Shown: positions 1 through 7,768 of the stretch, piece after piece | Position numbering within the stretch: position 1 is the stretch's first letter | How the letters are laid out: every line of letters starts with the position of its first letter | Assembly (NCBI GenBank): GCA_002311915.1 | Contig: DCAF01000042.1 | Coordinates: forward strand, 1 to 20,958 | Reading direction: 5' to 3' | Length of the DNA: 20,958 nucleotides | Origin: Sulfurovum sp. UBA1140 | GTDB lineage: Bacteria; Campylobacterota; Campylobacteria; Campylobacterales; Sulfurovaceae | Made by a program: the position numbers and the translations under genes | The notes under the pieces: generated by a model | The model's input: the letters and a program-made list of their open reading frames with translations, nothing else | Database searches by the model: none | What the model was told of the DNA's origin: nothing

Positions 1-342
1 ATACAAATCCCCAATGGGGAGTTTAAACAGCTTGTTGACCCCAAACAGATAAACAATTTTTGGGCATGGTTATTTGAAAATCAACATAGAGTAGGAGAGC
101 TAAAAGATTACTCTGCTGTTCCTGATATATCTTTTCTGCTTCTATTTTTAGGCAAAATCATCATTCATCACAAAGAGAAATTTACCATAGAGTCCATTAC
201 TGCCGTTGAAGGGGGTGTTGGTGTAAAACTTAAAGATAAAAATGGAGCTGTGGTAGAGGTTATGAATAAAAAAAGAAGTAAAATATTGGATGTAGAGGAT
301 TGTGAACAGTGGTTTGGAAACGGAGCGTTTACGCCCGAATAA
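1..342 (+). CDS. Unrecognised protein, C-terminal part (5' end outside window)
   Basis: An open frame runs from the first base to a TAA at 340-342 and gives 113 residues. I do not recognise the family. Visible features are an aromatic stretch (NNFWAWLFENQ), a hydrophobic segment (ISFLLLFLGKIII, about residues 43-55) that could be a buried strand/helix or a short membrane segment, and a charged C-terminal half with a VGVKLKDKNGAVVEV hairpin-like pattern that ends in WFGNGAFTPE. The composition looks like a real protein, whereas the antisense frame here is low-complexity and is judged a shadow. The gene converges on the Wzc-like gene and is separated from it by a small hairpin. The frame is well supported; the function is unknown. 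Confidence 0.65.
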   Translation: MQIPNGEFKQLVDPKQINNFWAWLFENQHRVGELKDYSAVPDISFLLLFLGKIIIHHKEKFTIESITAVEGGVGVKLKDKNGAVVEVMNKKRSKILDVEDCEQWFGNGAFTPE

Positions 343-353
343 CGGGGGCAAAG

Positions 354-378
354 CCCTTTGACTCCTAAAGGGAATTTT
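354..378 (+). terminator. Short hairpin between convergent genes, candidate terminator
   Basis: CCCTTT (354-359) pairs with AAAGGG (367-372) around a 7-nt loop and is followed on the plus strand by AATTTTATT. It lies between the stop codons of the partial left-edge gene (342) and the minus-strand Wzc-like gene (377). The stem is only 6 bp and the U-rich tail is imperfect, so the call is modest. Confidence 0.4.
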
Positions 379-2659
379 ATTGTCCGTATCTATATTCGGA
401 GTTATTCTCTTCATCGGTATGTGCATTTAGGAGTAGACCACAGTTTTTAAATTGATGTTGATTCATCAACTCATCCAAACCTGTTAATGACGATTTTTTT
501 GTAAAATTTTCTCGTAAAACAATTAGATTAATATCACTATACTGCATCAAGTATAGGGTATCGGCAACCGACGTAAAGGGGGGAGAATCTATAAAAACAT
601 AATCGTACCGTTTTCTTAAAGTGCTAAGTAGACTTTTTAACTTTTCAGAGAGTATTAACTCTGCTGCATTGGGGGCTAAAGGACCTGCTGGAATAATATC
701 CAAATTCTGATACGCCGTCGAAAAGATGATGTTTCCAAGGGTATCTTTTCCATTAAGATAGGTACTCATGCCCACCTTATGCTCTATTCCAAAGTATTTG
801 TGTAGTTTGGGTTGGTAGAGATCTAAATCAATCACAATAGATTTGTACCCTGCCATCTGAAAGATGCTACTTACATTGGCAACAATGGTTGTTCTGCCCT
901 CATTCGAGACGCTAGAGGTGACCAATATGGTACTCCCCTTCGCCCCTTTGCTAACAAATTGCAAACTGGTACGCAAATTACGAAAACTCTTGGTAATGGG
1001 TGAATCAGGACTCCTAAAGACCTTGAGTTTTGAGCTTTTTTTTACGAAGAGTGGAATTTTTCCATAGATAGGAAGCGACGAGAGATGTTTAATGTCTCGA
1101 ATGTTTTGAATTTTATTAATCATTAAAATACGAATATAGGCAAGAATTGTTCCTAAAATAAGACCGATAAATATGGCAATGGTGATAAGCATCATCGGTT
1201 TAGGTTTAATGGGTCTGGGGTCGGTATAGGCTCTATCAATAATTTCGTAATCTGATATGGTGGCTACTTTTTTCATCTCATTTTCTGATTTTTTTTCAAG
1301 TAGATAGGAGTACATTCTGGAGTTCACTTCATAATCACGCTGAAGATGAATCAGCTTTTTCTCTTTGGTTGGGAGTATTCTTAAGCTTTTCTCATTCTCT
1401 TTTTTCAGCTCCATAAGATTGGTGTGTTTATAAGATATATTTGTTTTTAAGTTGTTAATATTAGAGAGTATGGTCTGTTTATTACGCCGTATATCTCTAC
1501 GTATTGAGACAAGTTCAGGAAATTTTTCGGTATATTCTGTACTAAGTTCACTGGCTCGGCGTTGTAACTCTTGTGTATTTTCAATCAGTCGTATGGTTGG
1601 TTCATCTTCTAATTCACGCAGTGTGGGGGTGATACTGTTTAGGTTCCGATTGTGCCTTACAAACTCTATCAGATTTTCAATCAGTTTTTCCTCTATCTTA
1701 TTTTCAGAGAGTTGTACTTCTATATCACTCAGTCGAGTTAGCAGTGCTTCGGATTGGACAGTGGGTGCAATCAAGTTATTATCAATTCTATAGCTCTCTA
1801 ACTGCGATTCAGAGTGTTTTAGTTTTTTTCCTGTACTGATGAGTTGCTTCTCTATAAAATCTAAAATCTTGTTGTTTTTTCTACTCTTATCGACAATACT
1901 TTGGGCAATATAAATATCAATTAAAGCATTAACATAAATATCAGCCCGTTCAGCAGAGGTATCTTGATAGGCAACCTTAATCAATGAGACTTCGCTATTA
2001 AGTTTAGAGACGTTAAGTTGCTTTTTGACAATTTTTTCATAAATATTTCTATTGCTACCATTAAGTATAAAATAGAGTGGAGCAGAGAGATTTGCTCTCT
2101 TTTCAACTCTAAATTTAAACTTATTGGTTTTTATCTCTTTGCCATAAGAGAAGATCTCTCTGCTAATGGTATCTTCTATCTGAATTTTAAACCCTTCTGA
2201 GGTGGGGTGTAAAAGTATATATTTACCAATAATCTTATTATCATAAATCTCTATATCGTTAATCTCTATGGGAGGGTTGGTAAATATCTCTTTTTTTCTA
2301 TAATTATCTTTTATAAAATATTGAACTTTTAAATTAATACCATTAATGGCTTTGTTGTTGGTGTAAAATGTCTGTAATATTGCCAACTCTTGTTCTACTT
2401 CTCGATGCCCCGAAGTGGCTAACGCACTGCTTAGGGGGTCAACTCTATCTAGGTAACGACTGTTCATACTGTCGGCTTTTATTTTGATAATGGCGTAAGA
2501 TTCATAGACATAAGGTTTGAAATAGAGGTAGAGAGCCATAATCATTACACTCAATAAAATGGTCAAAAATATTGACCATCGGTAGGGGAGTATCATCTTT
2601 ATGAACTCTATAAGATAACGCTCCTCTTTCTTCTCTGGAATCGTATAGTGATTTATCAT
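377..2659 (-). CDS. wzc: Wzc-like polysaccharide co-polymerase / BY-type tyrosine kinase
   Basis: This inner-membrane protein controls chain length and export of extracellular polysaccharide. The 760 residues match the family architecture: TM1 about 28-48, a Wzz periplasmic domain, a long coiled coil about 265-470, TM2 about 488-512, and a cytoplasmic P-loop kinase domain from about 550. Kinase motifs are visible: Walker A SNEGRTT with Arg589 in place of the usual Lys; Walker A' with Asp611 and Asp613, where DLDLYQP has Tyr615 instead of the usual Arg; Walker B VFIDSPP with Asp691. The AGPLAPNAAEL stretch at 658-668 replaces the usual NP with NA. The C-terminus carries only two tyrosines (Y756, Y758), a very short version of the autophosphorylated tail. 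The gene lies 9 bp downstream of the Wza-like gene, forming a two-gene operon. Family is certain; kinase activity is doubtful because of the substitutions. Confidence 0.92.
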   Translation of the reverse strand: MINHYTIPEKKEERYLIEFIKMILPYRWSIFLTILLSVMIMALYLYFKPYVYESYAIIKIKADSMNSRYLDRVDPLSSALATSGHREVEQELAILQTFYTNNKAINGINLKVQYFIKDNYRKKEIFTNPPIEINDIEIYDNKIIGKYILLHPTSEGFKIQIEDTISREIFSYGKEIKTNKFKFRVEKRANLSAPLYFILNGSNRNIYEKIVKKQLNVSKLNSEVSLIKVAYQDTSAERADIYVNALIDIYIAQSIVDKSRKNNKILDFIEKQLISTGKKLKHSESQLESYRIDNNLIAPTVQSEALLTRLSDIEVQLSENKIEEKLIENLIEFVRHNRNLNSITPTLRELEDEPTIRLIENTQELQRRASELSTEYTEKFPELVSIRRDIRRNKQTILSNINNLKTNISYKHTNLMELKKENEKSLRILPTKEKKLIHLQRDYEVNSRMYSYLLEKKSENEMKKVATISDYEIIDRAYTDPRPIKPKPMMLITIAIFIGLILGTILAYIRILMINKIQNIRDIKHLSSLPIYGKIPLFVKKSSKLKVFRSPDSPITKSFRNLRTSLQFVSKGAKGSTILVTSSVSNEGRTTIVANVSSIFQMAGYKSIVIDLDLYQPKLHKYFGIEHKVGMSTYLNGKDTLGNIIFSTAYQNLDIIPAGPLAPNAAELILSEKLKSLLSTLRKRYDYVFIDSPPFTSVADTLYLMQYSDINLIVLRENFTKKSSLTGLDELMNQHQFKNCGLLLNAHTDEENNSEYRYGQ

Positions 2660-2668
2660 AAGGGTATT

Positions 2669-3451
2669 CTACTGTGTCAAAATTCTAATGGTCAAAAAGG
2701 GTGTTAACGCGTTAGCAATAAGCTGAAAAATAGGATTAACCTCGTTGACTTTATTGTTAAACACAGTAATTCCTTTAGGCATAACATAGACCACATCATT
2801 GGGGTGAATCATCTGGTTGGCACTCTTAATAGAGTTAATATCGGTCAGATTAACGACTTTGGTTTCTACCTTGTCTCCTTGATTTTTTAAGATAACAATG
2901 GATTGTCTGTTGGCTCCACGGGTTAGGTCTCCTGCAATTGCAATCAGTTGTAGTAGAGGTATTTGCTCGTTAACCAGTGCAATAGGCCCTGGTTGATTGA
3001 CCTCTCCTAATACATAGGCTCTTTTATTCATCACCTCTAACTGTACACTGGGTTTTTTAAGATAGTCTCTAAATTGATTCTCTATTTTTAGTCGGGCTTG
3101 GGTCTGTGTTAACCCCGCAATTTTTACATTTTCAATGAGTGGCAGTCGAATAACACCTGCTGAGTTAACAAGCAGTCCTTGACCCAATCCATCTCTGGCT
3201 CCTACACCTTGTTGCATGGTGTTGGTACTAAGTTCAGGGTGTTGATAGGTCATAATAGAGACCCTATCATGAGGGCGAATCTTGTATTCAAACTGTGCTA
3301 AATCTAATCGCGTCTCTACTATTTTATTTTGATTTTCGGGTTTGGTCCCTTCTTGAATAGAAGTCGTTTGATTAAAGAGTATAAACTCATCTTTTAAGCT
3401 ACAACCTGTAAAGAGCATAGAGAGTATTATGTAGAAGAATATTCTTTTCAT
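2669..3451 (-). CDS. wza: Wza-like polysaccharide export outer-membrane lipoprotein
   Basis: This is the outer-membrane export partner of the Wzc-like protein. Residues 1-16 form a signal peptide ending in LFTGC, so Cys17 is the probable lipidated residue. A Poly_export domain follows from about residue 56 (YKIRPHDRVSI...), with the usual segment of prolines and glycines, then an SLBB/beta-grasp domain (YVLGEVNQPGPIAL, about 146-200). The C-terminal segment about 240-260 (NPIFQLIANALTPF...) is hydrophobic/amphipathic and may be the barrel-forming helix. At 260 residues it is shorter than E. coli Wza (about 380), consistent with a single SLBB domain. AAAGGA lies about 12 nt upstream of the ATG, a rather long spacing. 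It is the first gene of the minus-strand operon and diverges from the gene at 3654. Confidence 0.92.
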   Translation of the reverse strand: MKRIFFYIILSMLFTGCSLKDEFILFNQTTSIQEGTKPENQNKIVETRLDLAQFEYKIRPHDRVSIMTYQHPELSTNTMQQGVGARDGLGQGLLVNSAGVIRLPLIENVKIAGLTQTQARLKIENQFRDYLKKPSVQLEVMNKRAYVLGEVNQPGPIALVNEQIPLLQLIAIAGDLTRGANRQSIVILKNQGDKVETKVVNLTDINSIKSANQMIHPNDVVYVMPKGITVFNNKVNEVNPIFQLIANALTPFLTIRILTQ

Positions 3452-3473
3452 TTTTTTTAATTTCCTTTAAGTT

Positions 3474-3511
3474 AGGGTTTTTATTTTCATTATTCTATCA
3501 TATAAAACCCT
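3474..3511. repeat. Inverted repeat in the divergent wza / 3654 spacer
   Basis: AGGGTTTT (3474-3481) is matched by AAAACCCT (3504-3511), 8 bp with a 22-nt AT-rich interior. The interior contains -10-like hexamers for the minus strand (TATGAT, 3502-3497; TAGAAT, 3497-3492). It could be an operator or a 5'-leader hairpin of the wza transcript. The rest of 3452-3653 is AT-rich promoter DNA for both genes. Confidence 0.3.
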
Positions 3512-3605
3512 CTAATCATAAGAGAACGCTTTTTATTTTGAGCTAATATTAAATTTAAAAATTAATTCCTTTTGTTTCTTTAGACCTCTTTAATATGAAA
3601 CAGGA

Positions 3606-3611
3606 TATAAT
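3606..3611 (+). promoter_or_regulatory. -10 element for the lamin-tail/propeller gene
   Basis: A perfect TATAAT lies 42 nt before the ATG at 3654. No convincing -35 is seen at 17 bp, which is common in Campylobacterota. AAAGGA at 3641-3646 is the ribosome binding site. Confidence 0.5.
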
Positions 3612-3653
3612 TCTTTTTAACTATTTAAAACATATATTTAAAAGGATAGAGAG

Positions 3654-5807
3654 ATGGAAAAATTTAAATTTCTAAAAATTATAACCATGATACTTCTGAG
3701 TTATCAGATGGCTCATGGGGATGCAATACTGTTAAACGAATACAATGCTGTAGCACCAAATAATCTGCTTAAAAAAAGTGGTTATGATAGCTATTTCGGA
3801 CAGATAGCTGGAAATGGAGGCTCATGGATAGAGCTGGTGGTTGTGGAAGATGAATATGATTTAAGAGATAATAGATTGCTTATTACTCAGAGTTCAACAC
3901 CTGATTTTATTGCTACTTTTCCTAATATTGAGGTGTTGTCTAACCTTAAACAGGGAACGATTATTACCATTTCTGAATTGCCTACAGATATAACCTACAA
4001 TCCTGAAGAGGGTGTTGATGCCGATTGGAATATTAATCTTAATCATATGGATTTAACGATTGAAGAGGGTATGTTTATTACCAATAATCTTAAAACCAAA
4101 GTCTCTATTACCTCTCAAGATGGAAACATTGAAATTATGTCCCCTAGTGGTGAAGGTATCTTTGGTGGGGGTATTGATGACCGAGAGGTATTTAAACTCC
4201 GACGAAGACCTTCAAAAACAGTTGATGCTACCGATGAAGATACTTATGGTGATGATGAAGATAGAACAGCCTTGAGTACCTTTGGAATGCCCAACCATTG
4301 GAGAAATGCAATTGGAAACCTTGTTGAGCAAAGCTTTGTAGGGTTAAGATACCCTGAAACAGATACCAGTTTAGCAGAGCCGAATTTTTCTCTTCTGCTT
4401 AATGAGTACAGTGCTGTAGCATCTAATCAACTGCTTAAAGATGGGGGAACCGATACCCATTTTGGAGCCATAGAGGGAAATGGAGGAGCATGGTTAGAGT
4501 TGATTGTGACCAAAGGGGGTCTGAATTTACAAGGGGCATTGATTAAGATACGACAGAACAGTGGTGACTATTTTGAAGCAAGATTTCCTAATTTTCTTCA
4601 ACTTGCTTATTTAAGAGAAGGAACAATGGTTACCATATCAAGTCTTCCTACCAGTATGGAGTATGCTCCGTTTGCTCCTGATAGTTCAGGATGGAAACTA
4701 AATATTAATAGTGAAGAGTTAATTGACCCCTTTGGTAATTTTGTACTTAGTGATAACGCCGTTAAAATTTCTATTTTTTCAGAAGATAGAGCCACAATTT
4801 TATTATCAGAGAGTGGAGAGGGTGTTTTAAGTTCTGATACAGTTGATGACCAAGAGGTCTATAAATTAAAAACTGAACCAAATTTAACAGTTACACCTAC
4901 GAATAGTGCGTATGGTGATGACAACGATATGGAAGCGATAAGTACCTTCTCTTCTGCTAATCAATGGATTAATAGCAATGGTACTCTTGTAGAGCAATCA
5001 TTTACACTTAGAGAGAACACTGATTTAAATGAGACGGATGGTATTGTTTTGGCGAACCTAGGAGACTTTAGAGATACAGAGTCACTGCTTTATATTCCTG
5101 TCAATAACTCGTTGTGGGTCACAGATGATAGTACCCATAAGGTCTATGAGGTTGATTTAACCAGCCACGAGATTAAATCAACTTTTACCGATGCTGATTT
5201 AGGAGCATTTACCAATGGAGAGATACAAGAGGCATGTTACGATGGAGTGGGTGTTTGTGATGTTGAATCATTAGCCTATGATGAAGCCCAAGATGCACTC
5301 TATATTTTTGTAGGTAGTGCTTCGAGTACCCCTTCGATTTTTAAATTAACACGAGGGAGTACCAATGAACCCTTTAGTATTAGTGATTTTAGAAAACTAA
5401 ATAATATTGAATATCCTGCTGTTCAATTTATTGAAGGAGAGTTTGTGGTCTCGATTGATGACAAACTCTACCCGTATAATTTTGAAGAGAACATAGTTGA
5501 TACTTCAAATTTACTTTATAAGATTGATAGTGGAAAAGTACATGGCTTGGCATATGCCAACAATACACTTTGGATAACCACTTCAAATGCAGAACTTAAA
5601 AAAATAGAGTGGGATTCAAACATTAAAGTAGAAATAGCCAGTTACAACATGCAACACAATGGAGTCTATGACCCACGTGGTGTCGAGGTGATTAACAATC
5701 AACTCTATGTTTTAGAAGGAATCAACTGCTTATCTAAAGATGGTGAATCCATAGCCCCTATTGGACATGCACTAAAAAATGCTGTACATATCTATCAACT
5801 CCCTTAA
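3654..5807 (+). CDS. Secreted protein: two lamin-tail-like repeats plus beta-propeller-like C-terminus
   Basis: Residues 1-22 are a signal peptide (cleavage likely after MAHG), so the protein is exported. Two homologous repeats follow. Repeat 1 runs from LLNEYNAVAPNNLL (residue 26) to NLVEQSF (about 231). Repeat 2 starts with the near-identical LLNEYSAVASNQLL (about 247) and ends TLVEQSF (about 450). Each has a GNGGxWxEL core typical of lamin-tail-domain-like folds and a conserved acidic YGDDxD block near its end. Residues about 460-717 look like a beta-propeller of the NHL/SdiA-regulated/phytase-like type, with repeated LWVTDD, VESLAYD, LYIFVG and LYVLEG strands. Activity is unknown; a surface or matrix role, or an esterase-like propeller, is possible. 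It is divergent from wza-wzc and ends at a hairpin shared with the peptidase gene. The coding call is firm; the domain names are from pattern recognition. Confidence 0.85.
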   Translation: MEKFKFLKIITMILLSYQMAHGDAILLNEYNAVAPNNLLKKSGYDSYFGQIAGNGGSWIELVVVEDEYDLRDNRLLITQSSTPDFIATFPNIEVLSNLKQGTIITISELPTDITYNPEEGVDADWNINLNHMDLTIEEGMFITNNLKTKVSITSQDGNIEIMSPSGEGIFGGGIDDREVFKLRRRPSKTVDATDEDTYGDDEDRTALSTFGMPNHWRNAIGNLVEQSFVGLRYPETDTSLAEPNFSLLLNEYSAVASNQLLKDGGTDTHFGAIEGNGGAWLELIVTKGGLNLQGALIKIRQNSGDYFEARFPNFLQLAYLREGTMVTISSLPTSMEYAPFAPDSSGWKLNINSEELIDPFGNFVLSDNAVKISIFSEDRATILLSESGEGVLSSDTVDDQEVYKLKTEPNLTVTPTNSAYGDDNDMEAISTFSSANQWINSNGTLVEQSFTLRENTDLNETDGIVLANLGDFRDTESLLYIPVNNSLWVTDDSTHKVYEVDLTSHEIKSTFTDADLGAFTNGEIQEACYDGVGVCDVESLAYDEAQDALYIFVGSASSTPSIFKLTRGSTNEPFSISDFRKLNNIEYPAVQFIEGEFVVSIDDKLYPYNFEENIVDTSNLLYKIDSGKVHGLAYANNTLWITTSNAELKKIEWDSNIKVEIASYNMQHNGVYDPRGVEVINNQLYVLEGINCLSKDGESIAPIGHALKNAVHIYQLP

Positions 5808-5817
5808 AAGGGAGTTG
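5796..5817. terminator. Bidirectional hairpin shared by two convergent genes
   Basis: CAACTCCCTT (5796-5805) and AAGGGAGTTG (5808-5817) form a perfect 10-bp stem. Opening the two inner pairs gives an 8-bp stem with a 6-nt loop. The stop codon of the plus-strand gene (5805-5807) lies inside it and the minus-strand stop (5820-5818) starts immediately beyond. No long U-tract follows on either strand, so it may stabilise 3' ends as much as terminate. Confidence 0.55.
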
Positions 5818-6600
5818 TTAAAGAGTTGAAGAGGTTAAGAGTTTATTAACAGAAGGGAAAGAGATGGAGTTAAAGGCATAATGAACATTCTCTTTAAGAA
5901 TGCGTCGCCCCCATAAAAAACGATTTTTATAGAATTTTTTCTTATCAAAGCTGGTAATAACTACTTTTTTATTGCCTGAACTGGCATGAATAAATTTTCC
6001 TTTTTCTAAATAAATACCCACATGGGTTACCTTTCCTGTACGCCGTTTATGGGTATCAAAAAAGACCATATCTCCACGTTGAAGGTTCTCATATTTAACC
6101 AATGCACCCACTTTGGCTTGATTACGAGAGACACGGGGCAAATTAATACCTGCACTGCGATAGACTTTCATGGTAAATCCTGAACAGTCAAAAGTATTGG
6201 GTCCTGTTGCTCCCCAAACATAACGTTTACCCAAAAACTTTTTAGCACTCGACTCTATCTCTTTTTTAATGCCTAAATCATTAGGATTATCAACTTGAGA
6301 TATTGGCAGATAACGATTCTGCTGATAGACTTTATCAATAAATGGTTGTTCTACAGAGCTTTTAAAACGCTGTAGTTTATCGGTCACCATTGAACCTAAT
6401 AATCCTTGAATAGCTTTTTCATTTTGAACAATTTTTGAAAGGCTAATATCTTGATTATAGTGTTGACTTTTAGATGCGATGATTTGGAAATCATCATGAA
6501 GGGTATTAAGCTTTTTCCATGATGTTACCGTCATTAGTGAAATAAGTACCACCAACTGAACAATAACAATAAGAAAAAGTATTTTCTTGAAAAGATTCAT
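5818..6600 (-). CDS. NlpC/P60-family (C40) cell-wall peptidase, membrane-anchored
   Basis: This is a probable D,L-endopeptidase or amidase acting on peptidoglycan in the periplasm. Residues 1-6 are short and basic, followed by a membrane segment about 8-26 that serves as a signal anchor. A helical linker about 30-105 precedes an NlpC/P60 domain (about 112-235). The catalytic set is visible: Cys139 in DCSGF, His193 in THVGIY and His205 in FIHASS. The RYVWGATGP entry motif and RGDMVFF are also typical. The length of 260 aa fits the family. It is monocistronic and convergent with the gene at 3654; its upstream neighbour is the tRNA-Val gene. The ribosome site is weak (GAG about 10 nt before ATG). 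The exact bond cleaved cannot be told. Confidence 0.9.
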   Translation of the reverse strand: MNLFKKILFLIVIVQLVVLISLMTVTSWKKLNTLHDDFQIIASKSQHYNQDISLSKIVQNEKAIQGLLGSMVTDKLQRFKSSVEQPFIDKVYQQNRYLPISQVDNPNDLGIKKEIESSAKKFLGKRYVWGATGPNTFDCSGFTMKVYRSAGINLPRVSRNQAKVGALVKYENLQRGDMVFFDTHKRRTGKVTHVGIYLEKGKFIHASSGNKKVVITSFDKKKFYKNRFLWGRRILKENVHYAFNSISFPSVNKLLTSSTL

Positions 6601-6700
6601 CTTTACTCACAATTTTAAATAATAATTTGGAATTTTAGTTTAAAATAGATTAGTTAAAGATTAATTTTAAAAAAATAGAGAAAGAAAATAGTATTTTAAG

Positions 6701-6728
6701 TTTAGATTAAGCTAAATAAAACTATAAT
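6701..6728 (+). promoter_or_regulatory. Promoter of tRNA-Val
   Basis: TATAAT at 6723-6728 is preceded by TTTAGA at 6701-6706 (4 of 6 matches to TTGACA) with a 16-bp spacer. Start of transcription would fall near 6735, about 11 nt before the mature tRNA 5' end. Confidence 0.55.
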
Positions 6729-6745
6729 TTCAACTCTTTTAATAT

Positions 6746-6820
6746 GATCGCGTAGCTCAGTGGTAGAGCACTACCTTGACATGGTAGGGGTCGTTGGTTC
6801 AAGTCCAATCGTGGTCACCA
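6746..6820 (+). tRNA. tRNA-Val (anticodon GAC)
   Basis: The full cloverleaf can be folded by eye: acceptor GATCGCG pairs with CGTGGTC (with G-T pairs), D stem GCTC/GAGC, anticodon stem CTACC/GGTAG with loop TTGACAT giving anticodon GAC, and T arm GTTGG-TTCAAGT-CCAAT. Discriminator A and the CCA end are encoded (6817-6820). Length is 75 nt. Confidence 0.96.
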
Positions 6821-6863
6821 TTTTCTATATTTAATCCCCTATTTTTTAATTAACGCCATTATC

Positions 6864-6897
6864 TTGTTACCAAATTGTTACCACCACCTACTATAAT
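6864..6897 (+). promoter_or_regulatory. Pho-box-like promoter of pstB (site 1)
   Basis: Two identical TTGTTACC half-sites (6864-6871, 6875-6882) lie 11 bp apart and end 9 bp before a perfect TATAAT (6892-6897). Two 11-bp-spaced direct repeats replacing the -35 are the architecture of PhoB-type activation. The half-site shares the TGTnA core of the E. coli Pho box. The regulator is inferred; it is not in the window. Confidence 0.72.
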
Positions 6898-6924
6898 CAA
6901 GACAATATAGCCAGAGGAGAAAAA

Positions 6925-7707
6925 GTGTCAAATTTAATAATGGAAACCAAAAATTTTAGTTTTACTTACGCAGGGGTTGATGCTCCTTCGCTTAAAAGTA
7001 TAAATCTTCCTATTGAAAAAAACAAAATTACAGCGATGATTGGTCCAAGTGGATGTGGAAAATCTACGCTTCTTAGAGCAATGAACCGTATTCATGACCT
7101 CTATCCTGGGAACAAATATGAGGGTGAGATAAATCTTTATAAGAATGGTCAAAAAGAGAATGTCTTGGAGTTGAAAAAAGAGAATGACCTGATAGGTTTG
7201 CGTCAACGAGTGGGGATGATTTTTCAAAAGCCCACACCATTCCCCATGAGTATTTATGACAATGTTGCTTATGGCATGAAACTGGCAGGTATCAAAAACA
7301 AATCTGAACTTGAAGGTAAAGTAGAACAAGCCCTTAAAGATGCAGCGATTTGGAAAGAGACCAAAGATAGACTTAAAAGTTCTGCTTTGGGGCTTAGTGG
7401 TGGACAGCAACAGCGTTTGTGTATTGCAAGAGCCGTGGCACTTAAACCTGAAGTGATGCTTTTTGATGAGCCTACATCGGCACTTGACCCAATTTCGACA
7501 GGGGCAATTGAGGAGTTGTTGGCAGAGCTTAAAAAAGATGTTTCTGTGATGATTGTAACGCATAATATGCAACAGGCTAGTCGTTTGAGTGACTATACAG
7601 CGTTTATGTATCTGGGAGATTTGATTGAGTATGATGAGACCGATACGATTTTTATGAACCCGAATGTTAAATTGACAGAAGATTATATTACAGGTAGATT
7701 TGGATAA
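6925..7707 (+). CDS. pstB: Phosphate ABC transporter ATP-binding protein PstB
   Basis: PstB is the ATPase that powers the Pst high-affinity phosphate importer on the cytoplasmic face of the PstCA channel. ABC motifs are complete: Walker A GPSGCGKST (40-48), Q-loop region MIFQKPTPFP, signature LSGGQQQR (157-164), Walker B VMLFDEPTSALD (Asp181, Glu182), H-loop His213 in VTHNMQQ. The FQKPTPFPMSIYDNVAYG block and 260-aa length are characteristic of PstB. A GTG start at 6925 is chosen because AGAGGAG (6913-6919) sits 5 nt upstream; an ATG at 6940 is too far away. It is the first gene of the phosphate island, driven by the Pho-box-like promoter. No pstC or pstA precedes it, which is unusual. Confidence 0.96.
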   Translation: MSNLIMETKNFSFTYAGVDAPSLKSINLPIEKNKITAMIGPSGCGKSTLLRAMNRIHDLYPGNKYEGEINLYKNGQKENVLELKKENDLIGLRQRVGMIFQKPTPFPMSIYDNVAYGMKLAGIKNKSELEGKVEQALKDAAIWKETKDRLKSSALGLSGGQQQRLCIARAVALKPEVMLFDEPTSALDPISTGAIEELLAELKKDVSVMIVTHNMQQASRLSDYTAFMYLGDLIEYDETDTIFMNPNVKLTEDYITGRFG

Positions 7708-7736
7708 ATCTACCACATTAGCAAAGCTGATGCTTT
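7693..7736 (+). other. Two hairpins at the pstB-phoU junction
   Basis: GGTAGATTT (7693-7701) pairs with AAATCTACC (7706-7714) in a perfect 9-bp stem that contains the pstB stop codon (7705-7707). A second stem, AAAGC (7723-7727)/GCTTT (7732-7736), follows. No U-tract is present, so partial termination, RNA processing or message stabilisation between pstB and phoU is more likely than full termination. Confidence 0.45.
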
Positions 7737-7768
7737 AGTGAGAAAAACAACAATAAGGATTTTGGATA

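Noticed and set aside
148..426. 92-residue minus-strand frame at the left edge
   Set aside because: It overlaps the end of the Wzc-like gene and the better-supported plus-strand partial gene, and its composition is Phe/Tyr/Ile-rich like antisense of AT-rich coding DNA.
6934..7716. 260-residue open frame on the minus strand opposite pstB
   Set aside because: It exactly shadows pstB, has Cys/His/Phe-rich unnatural composition and no ribosome site; pstB on the plus strand has all ABC motifs.
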